Positions 1 to 8,337 of a stretch of 29,626 nt of DNA are shown in pieces. Source of the stretch: Modicisalibacter sp049808615 (lineage in GTDB: Bacteria; Pseudomonadota; Gammaproteobacteria; Pseudomonadales; Halomonadaceae). Under the pieces are notes generated by a model. It made no database searches. It had not been told where the DNA came from and worked only from the letters and a program-made list of their open reading frames with translations. The DNA lies in assembly GCF_049808615.1 (NCBI RefSeq), contig NZ_JBNCAN010000035.1:1-29626 (forward strand). Reading direction: 5' to 3'. A program made the translations under genes and the position numbers. Position 1 is the stretch's first letter; each line of letters starts with the position of its first letter.

Positions 1-312
1 CGTTCTGAAACCAAAGAACTGATCAAAAAACCATCAAATTAGAGGCTTGGGCGCGGCAACGGCCCGCGCCCTCGGAATCTGGGCGCTGCTGACCAGCCCG
101 GTGCAATATCCGGGCTAGGCCCGTGTCTACAATGCGCCCTTTACGTGATAATTGCGTTGAATTGTCATCGGCTTCGCCATCTATAGTGAGTTGAGAAAGA
201 TTTCAAAAATAAAAACTTAGGCTGGTGCGGGTGCGACTGGGTTGATGCGGGCGCAACCCTGGCTCGCTTGAAAAAAAAGACAACAACAAACCGGTGGGCA
301 AGGGAATTGAAG
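1..312. other. Leader region upstream of the TRAP operon, no gene identified
   Basis: I see no complete gene. Frame 1 on the plus strand is open from base 1 to a TAG at 40-42 and could be the last 13 codons of an upstream gene, but this is too short to judge. Two hairpins follow: 49-56 with 64-71 (8 bp) and 95-101 with 110-116 (7 bp). Neither has a T-run. A TATAGT at 182-187, with TTGAAT at 157-162 (19-bp spacer), is a weak promoter candidate. A short inverted repeat (239-244 with 254-259) lies just upstream of the TRAP genes. The stretch around 199-217 is very A-rich. Confidence 0.5.
49..71 (+). terminator. Hairpin after a possible upstream stop codon
   Basis: GGGCGCGG at 49-56 pairs perfectly with CCGCGCCC at 64-71 around a 7-base loop. 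It begins 7 bases after a TAG at 40-42 that could end a truncated upstream gene. No T-run follows, so it is a poor intrinsic terminator and may only stabilise a 3' end. Confidence 0.3.
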
Positions 313-843
313 ATGATCTTCAAGTGGTTCAACAAGCTCATAGATGTTTCCGCGGAAGTACTCGGGGTCGTCGGCTCGCTCCTGGTTCTCTACTGCATGT
401 TCTTCGGCGTCGCGGATGTCTTCATGCGCTATGTGCTCAATTCGGCCTCGCAATGGATCAGTGTCACGATGCAGGCTGCCATGGTCTTGATCGCCTGTGC
501 CGGCGGCATCTACTCACTGAAGCATGGCGCTTTCATCAAGCTCGACATATTTTATGCCCGCTGGTCGAAACGCAAGAGAGCATTCTTCGATATCGTCACC
601 AGCGTCTACACCTTCCTCTTTCTAGGCGTCTTGATTTGGAAAGGCATCCAGGCAGCCAAACTGTCCGTCATGCTCAATCAGGTAACGCCGACGGCAATCC
701 CCATTCCCATCTATCCGATAAAAATCATCATCCCTATTGCTGCCGCTTTTGTGCTTTTGATGGTCGTCAAGCACTTCGTCACCGATCTTAGAACACTCTT
801 TGGAAACGAAGTGAAAGACTCTTCCGACGCTGCAAATAACTAA
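313..843 (+). CDS. dctQ: TRAP transporter small membrane subunit (DctQ family)
   Basis: Small membrane subunit of a tripartite ATP-independent periplasmic transporter, which supports the large permease during Na+-coupled uptake of organic acids or similar solutes. The 176-residue product has four hydrophobic segments: one soon after the start (AEVLGVVGSLLVLY), one around the FGVADVFMRY motif typical of DctQ, and two in the C-terminal half. I chose the ATG at 313, preceded by AGGG at 301-304 with 8-bp spacing. An in-frame TTG at 268 would add 15 charged residues and has no better ribosome site. The gene comes first, ahead of the binding protein, whereas P-Q-M order is more usual. The substrate cannot be read from the sequence. 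Confidence 0.88.
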   Translation: MIFKWFNKLIDVSAEVLGVVGSLLVLYCMFFGVADVFMRYVLNSASQWISVTMQAAMVLIACAGGIYSLKHGAFIKLDIFYARWSKRKRAFFDIVTSVYTFLFLGVLIWKGIQAAKLSVMLNQVTPTAIPIPIYPIKIIIPIAAAFVLLMVVKHFVTDLRTLFGNEVKDSSDAANN

Positions 844-893
844 AGGGCTGAATCTCATCACGAGTGATCCCTGGAAGAAACAGGAGCAATCAA

Positions 894-1955
894 ATGGTAA
901 ACAACAAAAAACTGCTATTCACCACCTCCATCTTGGGGGCTGGCATCCTGGCGCTCTCTGCCTCCCTGGCCCAGGCGCAGGACTCAGGTCCCCCGGACGA
1001 GGTAACCAACTGGGTCTTCCAACCCGCCTTCGATACCTCGGACGCTGGCTGGGATAACGGTGTCATCCCATGGGTAAAGGCCGTGGAGGAAGCCACCCAA
1101 GGCACAGTGAAGATCAAGGTCGAACCTGCCGGCGCGCTGACCAGCGGCGATGAAGCTTTTGGAGCCGCCGCGGCAGGCATGACGGATGGCTATGCGGGCT
1201 GGGCGACGGTCTATGGGGGTCAGATGCCCGAGGGAATGCTGGCGTTTGGACTGCCCATGGGAGCAAGCAGCACCGAAGAGGCTTGGGAGTTGATGTGGGG
1301 CAATCCCGATTATCGTGTCGGTGATCTCGTTCAAGAAGCCGCTCGCGAACGTAATCTCTATTGGGCGGGGTGGTCGAATCAGGGCCCCAACGCCATGTTC
1401 ACCAAATTCCCGGTCAGCGGTTTGAATGACTTCAAGGGCAAGAAGATGCGCGCCGGTGGTCCTCAGGCGCTCTTCCATCAGGCGCTGGGCGGCGTTCCCG
1501 TCTCCATGGGGGCGGGCGATATCTATACGGCAATCAAGCTCGGCACCGTTGAAGGCACCTACTGGGATACCGGCGGCATCGATGACATGTCCTTCCACGA
1601 AGTGGTCGACTATGCCGTCATGCCAGGCTGGAATCCCGCCCAGCACCAGGAAATTTTCGTCAACCTGGAATCCTGGAATGCGCTGACGCAGTGGCAGCGA
1701 GACCAGATCGACGGCATATTCAAATCGACCTATTTCGAAACCAGTGAGATGCATGCCGCCCAGGTCGACGAAGCGCTCAAGATACTCGAGGAAAGCGGCG
1801 GTGAAGTCGTTCAACTATCTGAAGAGCAGGTCGAGGAAATGCGCGACCTATCGATCGAAAAGGTGTGGCCGCAAATCTCGGAGCTGTCCGAGCGCAATGC
1901 CAAAGGGGTCGAACTCTACAAAAAGTACCTGAAAGAAAAAGGAAAAATCGAATAG
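894..1955 (+). CDS. dctP: TRAP transporter periplasmic substrate-binding protein (DctP family)
   Basis: Periplasmic receptor that delivers the solute to the DctQM permease. The 353-residue product has a Sec signal peptide (residues 1 to about 28, positively charged NNKK, hydrophobic core, ending LAQA). The mature part shows the DctP fold signature: the GKKMRAGG strand places Arg186 where the conserved carboxylate-binding arginine of TRAP receptors lies, followed by a VPVSMGAGDIYTAIKLGTVEG stretch. The wording resembles the mannitol/chloroaromatic-type receptors more than SiaP or TeaA, but that is only an impression. The start at 894 is set by AGGAG at 882-886 and gives a proper signal peptide. 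A 30-base longer in-frame start at 864 is less likely. A stable hairpin follows the stop. Confidence 0.9.
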   Translation: MVNNKKLLFTTSILGAGILALSASLAQAQDSGPPDEVTNWVFQPAFDTSDAGWDNGVIPWVKAVEEATQGTVKIKVEPAGALTSGDEAFGAAAAGMTDGYAGWATVYGGQMPEGMLAFGLPMGASSTEEAWELMWGNPDYRVGDLVQEAARERNLYWAGWSNQGPNAMFTKFPVSGLNDFKGKKMRAGGPQALFHQALGGVPVSMGAGDIYTAIKLGTVEGTYWDTGGIDDMSFHEVVDYAVMPGWNPAQHQEIFVNLESWNALTQWQRDQIDGIFKSTYFETSEMHAAQVDEALKILEESGGEVVQLSEEQVEEMRDLSIEKVWPQISELSERNAKGVELYKKYLKEKGKIE

Positions 1956-1962
1956 GCAAACC

Positions 1963-2009
1963 CAGGGTGCTTGCGTCTTCTCAAGGATCAACAATAGGCA
2001 GGCACCCTG
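1963..2009 (+). promoter_or_regulatory. Stem-loop between dctP and dctM
   Basis: Bases 1963-1974 pair with 1998-2009 (12 pairs including one G-U) around a 23-base loop, starting 7 bases after the dctP stop. There is no T-run, so read-through into dctM is expected. Such intercistronic hairpins often protect the 3' end of a binding-protein message and lower expression of the downstream permease. That role is inferred here. Confidence 0.5.
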
Positions 2010-2130
2010 TAACTATCCAGGCGAAATGACCTGACAGGACAGAAACGAAAACCGACATAAAGAACGCGTACTTGGCCAGAAAAACAAGCACAAGAAAATC
2101 AATCCTATTTTATTTTTCCAAGGACACACC

Positions 2131-3441
2131 ATGAGCCTGGAAATCATCACCGCGTTATACTTCCTGTGTCTATTCGTCTCGCTATTCCTGGGTCTCCCGG
2201 TCGCCTTCGGCCTGGGAGGTACCGCCGTCATCTTCGCGCTGTTCTTCGAGCCTCGCGCACTGTTGGCAGTGCCCAGCGCCTTCTACTCGACGCCCTGGAA
2301 CTCCATTCTGGTCACCATTCCACTCTTTCTCTTCATGGGGAGTCTCATACGCTATTCGGGGATCGCCACAGCCGCTTATGATGCCGTCTACAAACTGATC
2401 GGGCATGTTCCGGGTGGGTTGGCCATCGGTACGGTACAGGTCAGCACGATCTTTGCAGCCGTTACCGGCATTACGCCTCCAGCAACCATTGCCATGGGTC
2501 AGATCGCCTATCCATCGATGATGAAGTACCACTACGACCGCAAGATCGCAATCGGATCCATCTGCGCGGGCGGCGCACTGGGGGCATTGATTCCTCCCAG
2601 TGTCCCCTTCATCTTCTACGGCCTGCTGGCGAATGCGTCCATCGGCAAGCTGTTCATGGCGGGTCTTTTACCCGGGCTGATGCTAGCGACCTTTTATTCG
2701 ATCTATATCGGTGTGCGCTGTAAGCTGCAACCTCACATCGGGCCGGCGTTGCCAAAGGAAATAAGGTTCTCACGTCGGGAAAAACTGGCATCCCTGCTGG
2801 ATATATGGCCTTTCGCGGTGTTGATTGTCGTTGTACTCGGTGCCATCTGGGGGGGGATAACGACTCCAGCGGAGGCCGCCGCCCTGGGCGCCACCGGAGC
2901 GCTAGTGATCACCATTATCAATCGACAGCTGAGCTGGGAGGTGCTGAAGGATTCGTTGTCGACCACCCTGAAGCTTACCGGCATGGGGCTGTGGATTCTT
3001 ATCGGTGCCAACATTTTCCTGAACATCTTCAACTCCCTGGGGAGTCAGGATCTGATCACCGCCGCCGTGTTGGCCATGCCGGGTGGCACCATGGGCGTTC
3101 TTCTGCTGATGATGCTGATCATCCTCGTGCTGGGCATGGTCATGGACGATTGGGCGATCATCATGCTGTGTACCCCGCTGTTCATTCCCATCGTCGAGGC
3201 CTTGGAAGTCGACAAGATATGGTTCGGCGTACTATTTATCGTCAACATTCAGATTGCCTACCTGACACCGCCTTTCGGCTTCGTGCTGTTCTGGATAAAG
3301 AGCATATTGCCTAGCGACGTCAACATGGGGAATGTCTATCAATCGGTATGGCCATTCGTCATGCTGCAGCTGCTCGGCTTGACGCTGGTCTTCTTGTTTC
3401 CACAGATTGCGCTGTGGTTGCCCGACTGGGTGGATAATTAG
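2131..3441 (+). CDS. dctM: TRAP transporter large permease subunit (DctM family)
   Basis: Large permease subunit, which carries the ion-coupled solute across the inner membrane. The 436 residues are the usual DctM length and consist almost entirely of hydrophobic helices (about 11-12). Typical signatures are visible: the N-terminal LFLGLPVAFGLG, the FAAVTGITPPATIAMG stretch near residue 115, GALIPPSVPFIFYG near 155, and a C-terminal VMDDWAIIMLCTPLFIPI block. The ATG at 2131 is preceded by AAGGA. It is the last gene of dctQPM, 175 bp after dctP, and is followed by a strong terminator. There is no fusion with DctQ. Confidence 0.92.
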   Translation: MSLEIITALYFLCLFVSLFLGLPVAFGLGGTAVIFALFFEPRALLAVPSAFYSTPWNSILVTIPLFLFMGSLIRYSGIATAAYDAVYKLIGHVPGGLAIGTVQVSTIFAAVTGITPPATIAMGQIAYPSMMKYHYDRKIAIGSICAGGALGALIPPSVPFIFYGLLANASIGKLFMAGLLPGLMLATFYSIYIGVRCKLQPHIGPALPKEIRFSRREKLASLLDIWPFAVLIVVVLGAIWGGITTPAEAAALGATGALVITIINRQLSWEVLKDSLSTTLKLTGMGLWILIGANIFLNIFNSLGSQDLITAAVLAMPGGTMGVLLLMMLIILVLGMVMDDWAIIMLCTPLFIPIVEALEVDKIWFGVLFIVNIQIAYLTPPFGFVLFWIKSILPSDVNMGNVYQSVWPFVMLQLLGLTLVFLFPQIALWLPDWVDN

Positions 3442-3454
3442 GTGCCGCATCAAA

Positions 3455-3485
3455 GGATGGTCGCGAGCAGCGCTCGCGACCATCC
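3455..3485. terminator. Strong terminator hairpin between dctM and nrdJb
   Basis: A perfect 14-bp stem (3455-3468 with 3472-3485) has a 3-base loop. It lies 13 bases past the dctM stop and about 55 bases past the end of the convergent nrdJb gene. It is flanked by AAA on the left and by CTTCC on the right, so the T-run is weak, but it probably serves both transcripts. Confidence 0.75.
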
Positions 3486-3541
3486 CTTCCCGTAGGAAAG
3501 TAGGAAAACGCGGGCGACATCAGGACATCAGGGAACGTTGC

Positions 3542-4273
3542 TCACCCGCACTTCGACCAGCCGCAGCCTGCATAGCAGGTCGGGCAACCGTCCATCATGA
3601 TCAACTCGCCACGGCATTCCGGGCAGTGACCCACCACTGCTGCGCCAGCCCCGTTTTCCAGTGCCGAATCGTTGTTTTCCTCGGGCGCCGACGGCTGCCA
3701 GGGGTGGCCATGAACCAGACGTTGAGCGTAGCGCTGGGCCAGTTCGTTCACCGGCACCTGTATACCATCGGCGTCGACGAACCCGCGACGGTAAAGGATC
3801 TGCTGGATTGACCAGGCAATCGCCGCCACCTCGGAATCGTGAAACATGGGCTTGTTCCAGCGGTTCATGCCGCAACGCACCAACCCCTTGTCCCAAGCTA
3901 CCTTACGCAGGTCCGCCAGGGCCTGGGTGACATAGCCGCCCCGGGCAGCCAGCGACAGGCTGCGCATGGTGGCGGTGATCCACTGGTGCTCGCTGGAAAG
4001 CTGACCGGAGGGGAAGAAGAACTCCACCGGCCGTTCGATGACCACTTGCTTGCCATTGAGTACCCCTTCCACCGGCATGAAGGCCACCAGTACATAGACC
4101 TTCTTGCGACCCTCGGCGCCGACGTAGGAGATCTTCTCTGAGACCGCTTCCAGGGTGCCCTCGGGGCGCGAGGGAATCCGCACCGTCAAAGGGTCTTCTT
4201 CGATCAATGGCAATTCGGGTTGGCGTTGCTTGACGCGATAGCCTACGATTTTGGAATTGATTTCAACGGCCAT
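3542..4273 (-). CDS. nrdJb: Class II ribonucleotide reductase, C-terminal subunit NrdJb
   Basis: Companion of NrdJa in the split adenosylcobalamin-dependent ribonucleotide reductase known from Pseudomonas aeruginosa. It carries the C-terminal cysteines that re-reduce the catalytic disulfide of the large chain. The 243-residue product ends with CPEC (Cys217/220), CPTC (Cys230/233) and a final GCGWSKCG (Cys237/242). The first four cysteines look like a zinc site, and the last two match the swinging thiol pair at the end of unsplit NrdJ enzymes. The ATG at 4273 has GAGGAG about 7 bases upstream. An in-frame ATG at 4291 adds six residues without support. It lies 48 bp after nrdJa and is the last gene of ubiT-nrdJa-nrdJb. 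Confidence 0.85.
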   Translation of the reverse strand: MAVEINSKIVGYRVKQRQPELPLIEEDPLTVRIPSRPEGTLEAVSEKISYVGAEGRKKVYVLVAFMPVEGVLNGKQVVIERPVEFFFPSGQLSSEHQWITATMRSLSLAARGGYVTQALADLRKVAWDKGLVRCGMNRWNKPMFHDSEVAAIAWSIQQILYRRGFVDADGIQVPVNELAQRYAQRLVHGHPWQPSAPEENNDSALENGAGAAVVGHCPECRGELIMMDGCPTCYAGCGWSKCG

Positions 4274-4321
4274 CACAAGGCTCCTCTGCAAACGGGGTTC
4301 TTGACACGAATCTCAGTACTT

Positions 4322-7300
4322 TCACCACTTGCCATAGGTGCCTTCCTTCAACGCGTCGTAAAGATTCGCGGCGTTGTGTTCCTCGCCGTCGTAGACCACC
4401 TTCTCGTCACCCTTGAACTCCAACGTCTCGCCGTTTTCCAGTTCGAACACGTAGGTGGTGTTCTTCAGATCGTCCTCGCGCACCAGCACGCCCTGAAAGG
4501 CTTCCGGGTTGAAACGGAAGGTGGTACAGCCCTTGAGCTTGCTGGCGTAGGCGTCGAGATAGAGATCCTTGAACGCCTCATAAGGAAAATCCGTGGGCAC
4601 GTTGACCGTCTTGGAGATCGCCGAATCGATCCAGGCCTGGGCCGCCGCCTGTACCGCCACGTGCTGCCGCGGAGTGACCGCATCCGCGGTGATGAAATAG
4701 TCGGGAAGATCGCTCTCGACAGCCTCCGGCGCCACAAAATGGCGATAGGCGGCCAGCTCGAAAGAGGCTACCTCGACCTGCTCCTTGGTCTTCTTGCCGG
4801 ACTGGATGATGTTGCGATAGTAGCGATGGGAGAACGACGGTTCGATGCCGTTGGAGGCATTGTTACCCAGCGACAGACTGATGGTGCCGGTCGGGGCGAT
4901 CGACGAATGGTGGGTGAAACGCGCACCGTGCTCGGCCAGGGCCGCCACCAGCTCGGGTTCGACCTCGGCGATCTTCTGCATGTAGTGGCTGTAGCGCGCA
5001 TGCAGGATACGCCCGGGTACCTTGTCGCCGATCTCGTAACCGTCTTTTGCCAACTGCGGGCGCTCACGCATCATCTTGGCCGTGATCTCGATCTCATCGG
5101 CAAGAATCGGCGCCATGCCCTTCTCCTTGGAGAGCTCCAGCGCCACCTTCCAGCCTTCGATGGCAAGCGTCTTGCTCACCTCGTCGGTGAAGGCCAGCGA
5201 CTCTTCCGAGCCGTAATGCAGCTTGAGCATGGTCAGGGTCGAGCCCAGACCGAGAAAGCCCATGCCATGGCGGCGCTTGGCCTCGATCTCGCGCTGCTGC
5301 CCCGGGAGCGGTAAACCGGCGATTTCCACCACGTTATCGAGCATGCGGGTGAAGATGGCCACCACCTTGCGATAGCGCTCCCAGTCGAAGCGCGGATTGT
5401 CGCCGAAGGGCTCGATCACGAAACGGGTCAGATTGACCGAACCCAGCAGGCATGCGCCTTCCGGCGGAAGTGGTTGCTCACCACAATTGTGCGCATGAAA
5501 ACCGTTGGCATCAAACGTATTAATCCCTGGCACCTGGACGTCATACACGTCTTCACTGCCCGCCGACTCGAGCCCCACGACTCTCGCAACAAAACGTTCT
5601 CGGTTCAGACGCCGACGATAACGGCCCAGCAAGTTCTCCAGTCTGGCCTGTTTCTCGCAGTCGCCAAAGCCGACATTCATGGCAAAACGTTCGAGATTCT
5701 CGCCAGTGATGACCAACTCATGTTGTGCTACGGTCGCATAGTCACGATGCCCGCCGCAGCCATCCGGTAGCCGCCGACGCGACGCAGGGCGCCGATCACG
5801 GTAAATGCAGGACGCGATACCCAGTCGATGCAGCATCCGCTGCACGGCCTCGAGACGTGACAGATCCGACTGAGCCAAGCGAACGCTACTCCCCTTGACC
5901 TGACTGCCCTGCACCGAGCCATCAGCATCGAAGAAACCGCGCAGGAAGCCCCGATAGGCGTCGGAAGAGGCTTGCTCCAGGCTTGCGGTAATGGCCTTGT
6001 TGCCAGGCTGCATTCCCATATCCAGCGCTAGTTCGCGTAGCGCCGACGTCGCCAGACGATATTCGTTACGACCTGTTATCTTCTGCCAACCAGAGAAGTC
6101 GGCACGATGCGGTAGAGCGCGGGCCGCATTTTCCGCTAACGCCATGATTGAGCGCACCCCTGCACTGATGGCATTGCCGCTTTCGCCATTGGCGACCGCT
6201 GCCACGGACCAGACCGAGAGAATCGCCTTGTCGCTCTTGAGCGTGCCATCACCAATCAGCAATCCAAGCAGATAGCCTTGATCCTCGCTCAGCGCTCCGG
6301 GCCATTCTGCATGAGTCCGATGGTCGTTGAGCAGAACCCGGTCTCCCTCACGTAACTCGCTGGTAGCACACCATTGGGTATCGGTACGGTAGCGAGTGAA
6401 AGACGAGACACGGCGCACCCGGTGGTCGCTCGTCAGCTTGAGACTGTATCCTTCCGCGGTACGAAGCTTGACTACCGGCTTTTGGGCGGTACGAAAGAAC
6501 CCTTCCGATCCGCTTTGATGGGCCACACCGTCGATAATGGCCTCAAAGGGACGTCCGACCAATTGGCTTACCTGTCTGGGCCCTTCAGAGGTCTGAACCC
6601 ATGTATCCGCCGTCACACACGGGTTGGTCGCGCGGATCTCCTCGCAGAACCAGTTGTTGTTCATGCGGTTGACCTGATCGATCAGGATGAAGCCCGGTTC
6701 GGCGAAGTCGTAGGTGGAGGACATGATGGTGTCCCACAGCTCTCGAGCCTTGATCACCTCGACGATACGACACGCCACACGGCCCTCGTCATCGATGCTG
6801 TAGCCCTCCTCGATCACCGGCCAGTCGCGGTAAATGACATCTTCGGGCTTGATGTCATCCTTCTCGCCGGGATGTAGCGGGAAGGCCAGAGGCCAGTCGG
6901 CATCCTGCTTGACCGCCTCGATGAACTCGTCAGTGATCAACAGGCTCAGGTTGAACTGGCGCAGGCGTCCAGGCTCACGCTTGGCCTCGATGAACTCCTT
7001 GACGTCCGGATGACCGACATCGAAGGTCGCCATCTGGGCACCGCGACGGCCACCGGCGGAGGCCACCGTGAAACACATCTTGTCGTGAACGTCCATGAAT
7101 GCCAGCGGGCCATTGGTACCGGCGCCGGCACCGAATACAAAAGCACCTTTATGACGCAACGTGGAAAACTCATAGCCGATGCCGCAGCCGGCCTTGAGCG
7201 TCATTCCCGCATCCACCACCGAATCAAGAATGTCGTGCATGCTATCGCGGATAGCGCGCGATACCGTGCAATTGATCAGACTCACCGCCGGCTTGTGGTC

Positions 7301-7567
7301 CTCAGCGCCGGCGTTGGACATGATGCGTCCCGCCGGAATGGCGCCGTTTTCCAAGGCCCAACGAAACTTCCCCAACCACTCATCGGCCTTGTCACCTTCG
7401 ACCGTCGCCAGTGCGCGCGCCACACGCTCGTAGGTCGCCCGGATATCCTTGTCGACAGGTCGTTGATGGCGATCCTTGAGTCGGTATTTGGAATCCCAGA
7501 TATCGCGGGAAGGTGCCTGCAGCGGCACCTCGTTGGATGTCTTGACGGCCTTGGCGGAAGTGCTCAT
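4322..7567 (-). CDS. nrdJa: Class II (B12-dependent) ribonucleotide reductase NrdJa, interrupted by an intein
   Basis: Adenosylcobalamin-dependent ribonucleotide reductase, which makes deoxyribonucleotides with or without oxygen. The precursor is 1081 residues: N-extein 1-316, intein 317-694, C-extein 695-1081, giving a 703-residue mature protein. Reductase signatures are the first redox cysteine (LINC, Cys100), the KAGCGIGYEFS block and, across the splice junction, NP/CGEQPL. In spliced numbering the thiyl cysteine is Cys317 and its redox partner Cys328, the same +11 spacing as Cys322/Cys333 of Thermotoga NrdJ. I chose the ATG at 7567 because GGAG lies 6 bases upstream and the N-terminus fits. 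An in-frame start at 7627 overlaps the ubiT stop. It is probably co-transcribed with ubiT (34-bp gap) and nrdJb. Its activity depends on splicing. Confidence 0.93.
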   Translation of the reverse strand: MSTSAKAVKTSNEVPLQAPSRDIWDSKYRLKDRHQRPVDKDIRATYERVARALATVEGDKADEWLGKFRWALENGAIPAGRIMSNAGAEDHKPAVSLINCTVSRAIRDSMHDILDSVVDAGMTLKAGCGIGYEFSTLRHKGAFVFGAGAGTNGPLAFMDVHDKMCFTVASAGGRRGAQMATFDVGHPDVKEFIEAKREPGRLRQFNLSLLITDEFIEAVKQDADWPLAFPLHPGEKDDIKPEDVIYRDWPVIEEGYSIDDEGRVACRIVEVIKARELWDTIMSSTYDFAEPGFILIDQVNRMNNNWFCEEIRATNPCVTADTWVQTSEGPRQVSQLVGRPFEAIIDGVAHQSGSEGFFRTAQKPVVKLRTAEGYSLKLTSDHRVRRVSSFTRYRTDTQWCATSELREGDRVLLNDHRTHAEWPGALSEDQGYLLGLLIGDGTLKSDKAILSVWSVAAVANGESGNAISAGVRSIMALAENAARALPHRADFSGWQKITGRNEYRLATSALRELALDMGMQPGNKAITASLEQASSDAYRGFLRGFFDADGSVQGSQVKGSSVRLAQSDLSRLEAVQRMLHRLGIASCIYRDRRPASRRRLPDGCGGHRDYATVAQHELVITGENLERFAMNVGFGDCEKQARLENLLGRYRRRLNRERFVARVVGLESAGSEDVYDVQVPGINTFDANGFHAHNCGEQPLPPEGACLLGSVNLTRFVIEPFGDNPRFDWERYRKVVAIFTRMLDNVVEIAGLPLPGQQREIEAKRRHGMGFLGLGSTLTMLKLHYGSEESLAFTDEVSKTLAIEGWKVALELSKEKGMAPILADEIEITAKMMRERPQLAKDGYEIGDKVPGRILHARYSHYMQKIAEVEPELVAALAEHGARFTHHSSIAPTGTISLSLGNNASNGIEPSFSHRYYRNIIQSGKKTKEQVEVASFELAAYRHFVAPEAVESDLPDYFITADAVTPRQHVAVQAAAQAWIDSAISKTVNVPTDFPYEAFKDLYLDAYASKLKGCTTFRFNPEAFQGVLVREDDLKNTTYVFELENGETLEFKGDEKVVYDGEEHNAANLYDALKEGTYGKW
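5486..6619 (-). mobile_element. LAGLIDADG homing-endonuclease intein in NrdJa
   Basis: A 378-residue in-frame insertion. It starts with Cys1 (CVTADTW, block A) directly after extein ATNP, and ends with block F/G (VYDVQVPGINTFDANGF then HAHN), followed by extein Cys+1. Block B has the TSDH motif at intein residues 63-66. Two LAGLIDADG motifs lie between the splicing blocks: LLGLLIGDG at 117-125 and LRGFFDADG at 226-234. Their catalytic-position Asp124 and Asp233 are retained, so the endonuclease looks intact. The frame is open throughout and all splice-junction residues are canonical. In the first 80 bases inside the 3' boundary (5481-5560) I count 40 G or C, against 50 in the neighbouring 80 extein bases (5401-5480), which suits horizontal entry. 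Confidence 0.95.
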
Positions 7568-7601
7568 TAAGGTCTCCAGAAAAATTCTAATGTCGATTTG
7601 A

Positions 7602-8072
7602 TCAGTGCTTACGGACGAAGGTTTCAAGGTGGTTCAACAACGCGCCCAGGCGCCCCTGGGCCAGGCCCTCTTCTTGGCCATCAAGCAGGTTCTTGAGTGT
7701 CAGACCCAATTCGGTATCGCCTTCTATCAGCAGGCGACGCTGGAAAAACAGGCTATCCGGGTCCTCGCGCCGAGTAGCCAGGCACAAGAACTCCCGCCAG
7801 CCACCTCGAATGACCGCTTCACCGGGCTCGTCCAGCAACATCAGGCGCTGATTCTCGAGCCCCAGGGTCAATGATACGCCCAGATCGCTGATGCGCAGAG
7901 TGATGCGACGACCTTCGAGGGCATCGAACTCGCCTTCCGCCAAGGGTTCGGCAAAGCTATGGTTGAGCACGGGCTCCACGATGCGTCGCTTGATCGCCAG
8001 AGGTAGCCTCGGATCAATCACACTGATGAGGCGAACCGGGGCTGGCGGGCGCGGCAAGGCGAAAAACGGCAT
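7602..8072 (-). CDS. ubiT: Anaerobic ubiquinone biosynthesis accessory factor UbiT (SCP2 domain)
   Basis: Lipid-binding protein of the oxygen-independent ubiquinone pathway, which works with the UbiU-UbiV hydroxylase. The 156-residue product has the UbiT layout: a short basic N-terminal region (PLAIKRRIVEPVLNHSF), then an SCP2-like fold with LEGRRITLRISDLGVSLTL, a REFLCLATRREDPDSLFFQRRL segment and IEGDTELGLTLKNLLD. The ATG at 8072 has TGGAG 8 bases upstream. ubiU and ubiV are not in the window. It heads the operon with nrdJa and nrdJb, so ubiquinone and deoxyribonucleotide supply would be switched on together. E. coli ubiT is known to be FNR-controlled, and an FNR-type box lies upstream here. 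Confidence 0.85.
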   Translation of the reverse strand: MPFFALPRPPAPVRLISVIDPRLPLAIKRRIVEPVLNHSFAEPLAEGEFDALEGRRITLRISDLGVSLTLGLENQRLMLLDEPGEAVIRGGWREFLCLATRREDPDSLFFQRRLLIEGDTELGLTLKNLLDGQEEGLAQGRLGALLNHLETFVRKH

Positions 8073-8120
8073 GGCAATGACTCCATTAATGACAATATCC
8101 AGAGCGCTGAATGGGGGGCA

Positions 8121-8162
8121 ATGCTAAGCCCAGCCCACATCCCCGATCATGATCCGTATCAA
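8121..8162 (-). promoter_or_regulatory. FNR/ANR/DNR-type activated promoter for ubiT-nrdJa-nrdJb
   Basis: On the minus strand bases 8162-8149 read TTGAT-ACGG-ATCAT, nine of ten matches to the FNR-family consensus TTGAT-N4-ATCAA. TAGCAT at 8126-8121 matches TATAAT at four of six positions. If it is the -10 element, the start site is near 8114 and the box centre (8155.5) lies at -41.5, the standard class II FNR activator position. A DNR-type regulator would bind the same motif, so oxygen sensing and NO sensing cannot be told apart here. Confidence 0.72.
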
Positions 8163-8337
8163 GAAAAGGTCATTTGGCAAGGATACGCCAAAACACCACA
8201 TATGGTTTAACAACACTAAAATAACACAATATAGGCCATACAAAACCTCGTGTCAGTATCAATAAAGGGTCCAATTCTTGCCTTTGATGGCGGTGGAAAA
8301 AGCCTCACAACGATTGCCGTCATTCATTCCAGCCATT

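Noticed and set aside
157..187. Promoter for the TRAP operon
   Set aside because: TATAGT is good but the best -35 candidate is 19 bp away and weak, so it is mentioned only as a possibility.
984..1814. Minus-strand open frame of 276 codons opposite dctP
   Set aside because: It shows no family features and lies fully inside the binding-protein gene.
4220..5314. Plus-strand open frame of 364 codons opposite nrdJa
   Set aside because: It is antisense to a well-identified reductase, has no recognisable domain and no ribosome site, and is explained by high G+C codon bias.
7567..7627. Upstream start of nrdJa at 7627
   Set aside because: It would overlap the ubiT stop, has no ribosome site, and adds 20 residues not fitting the reductase N-terminus.
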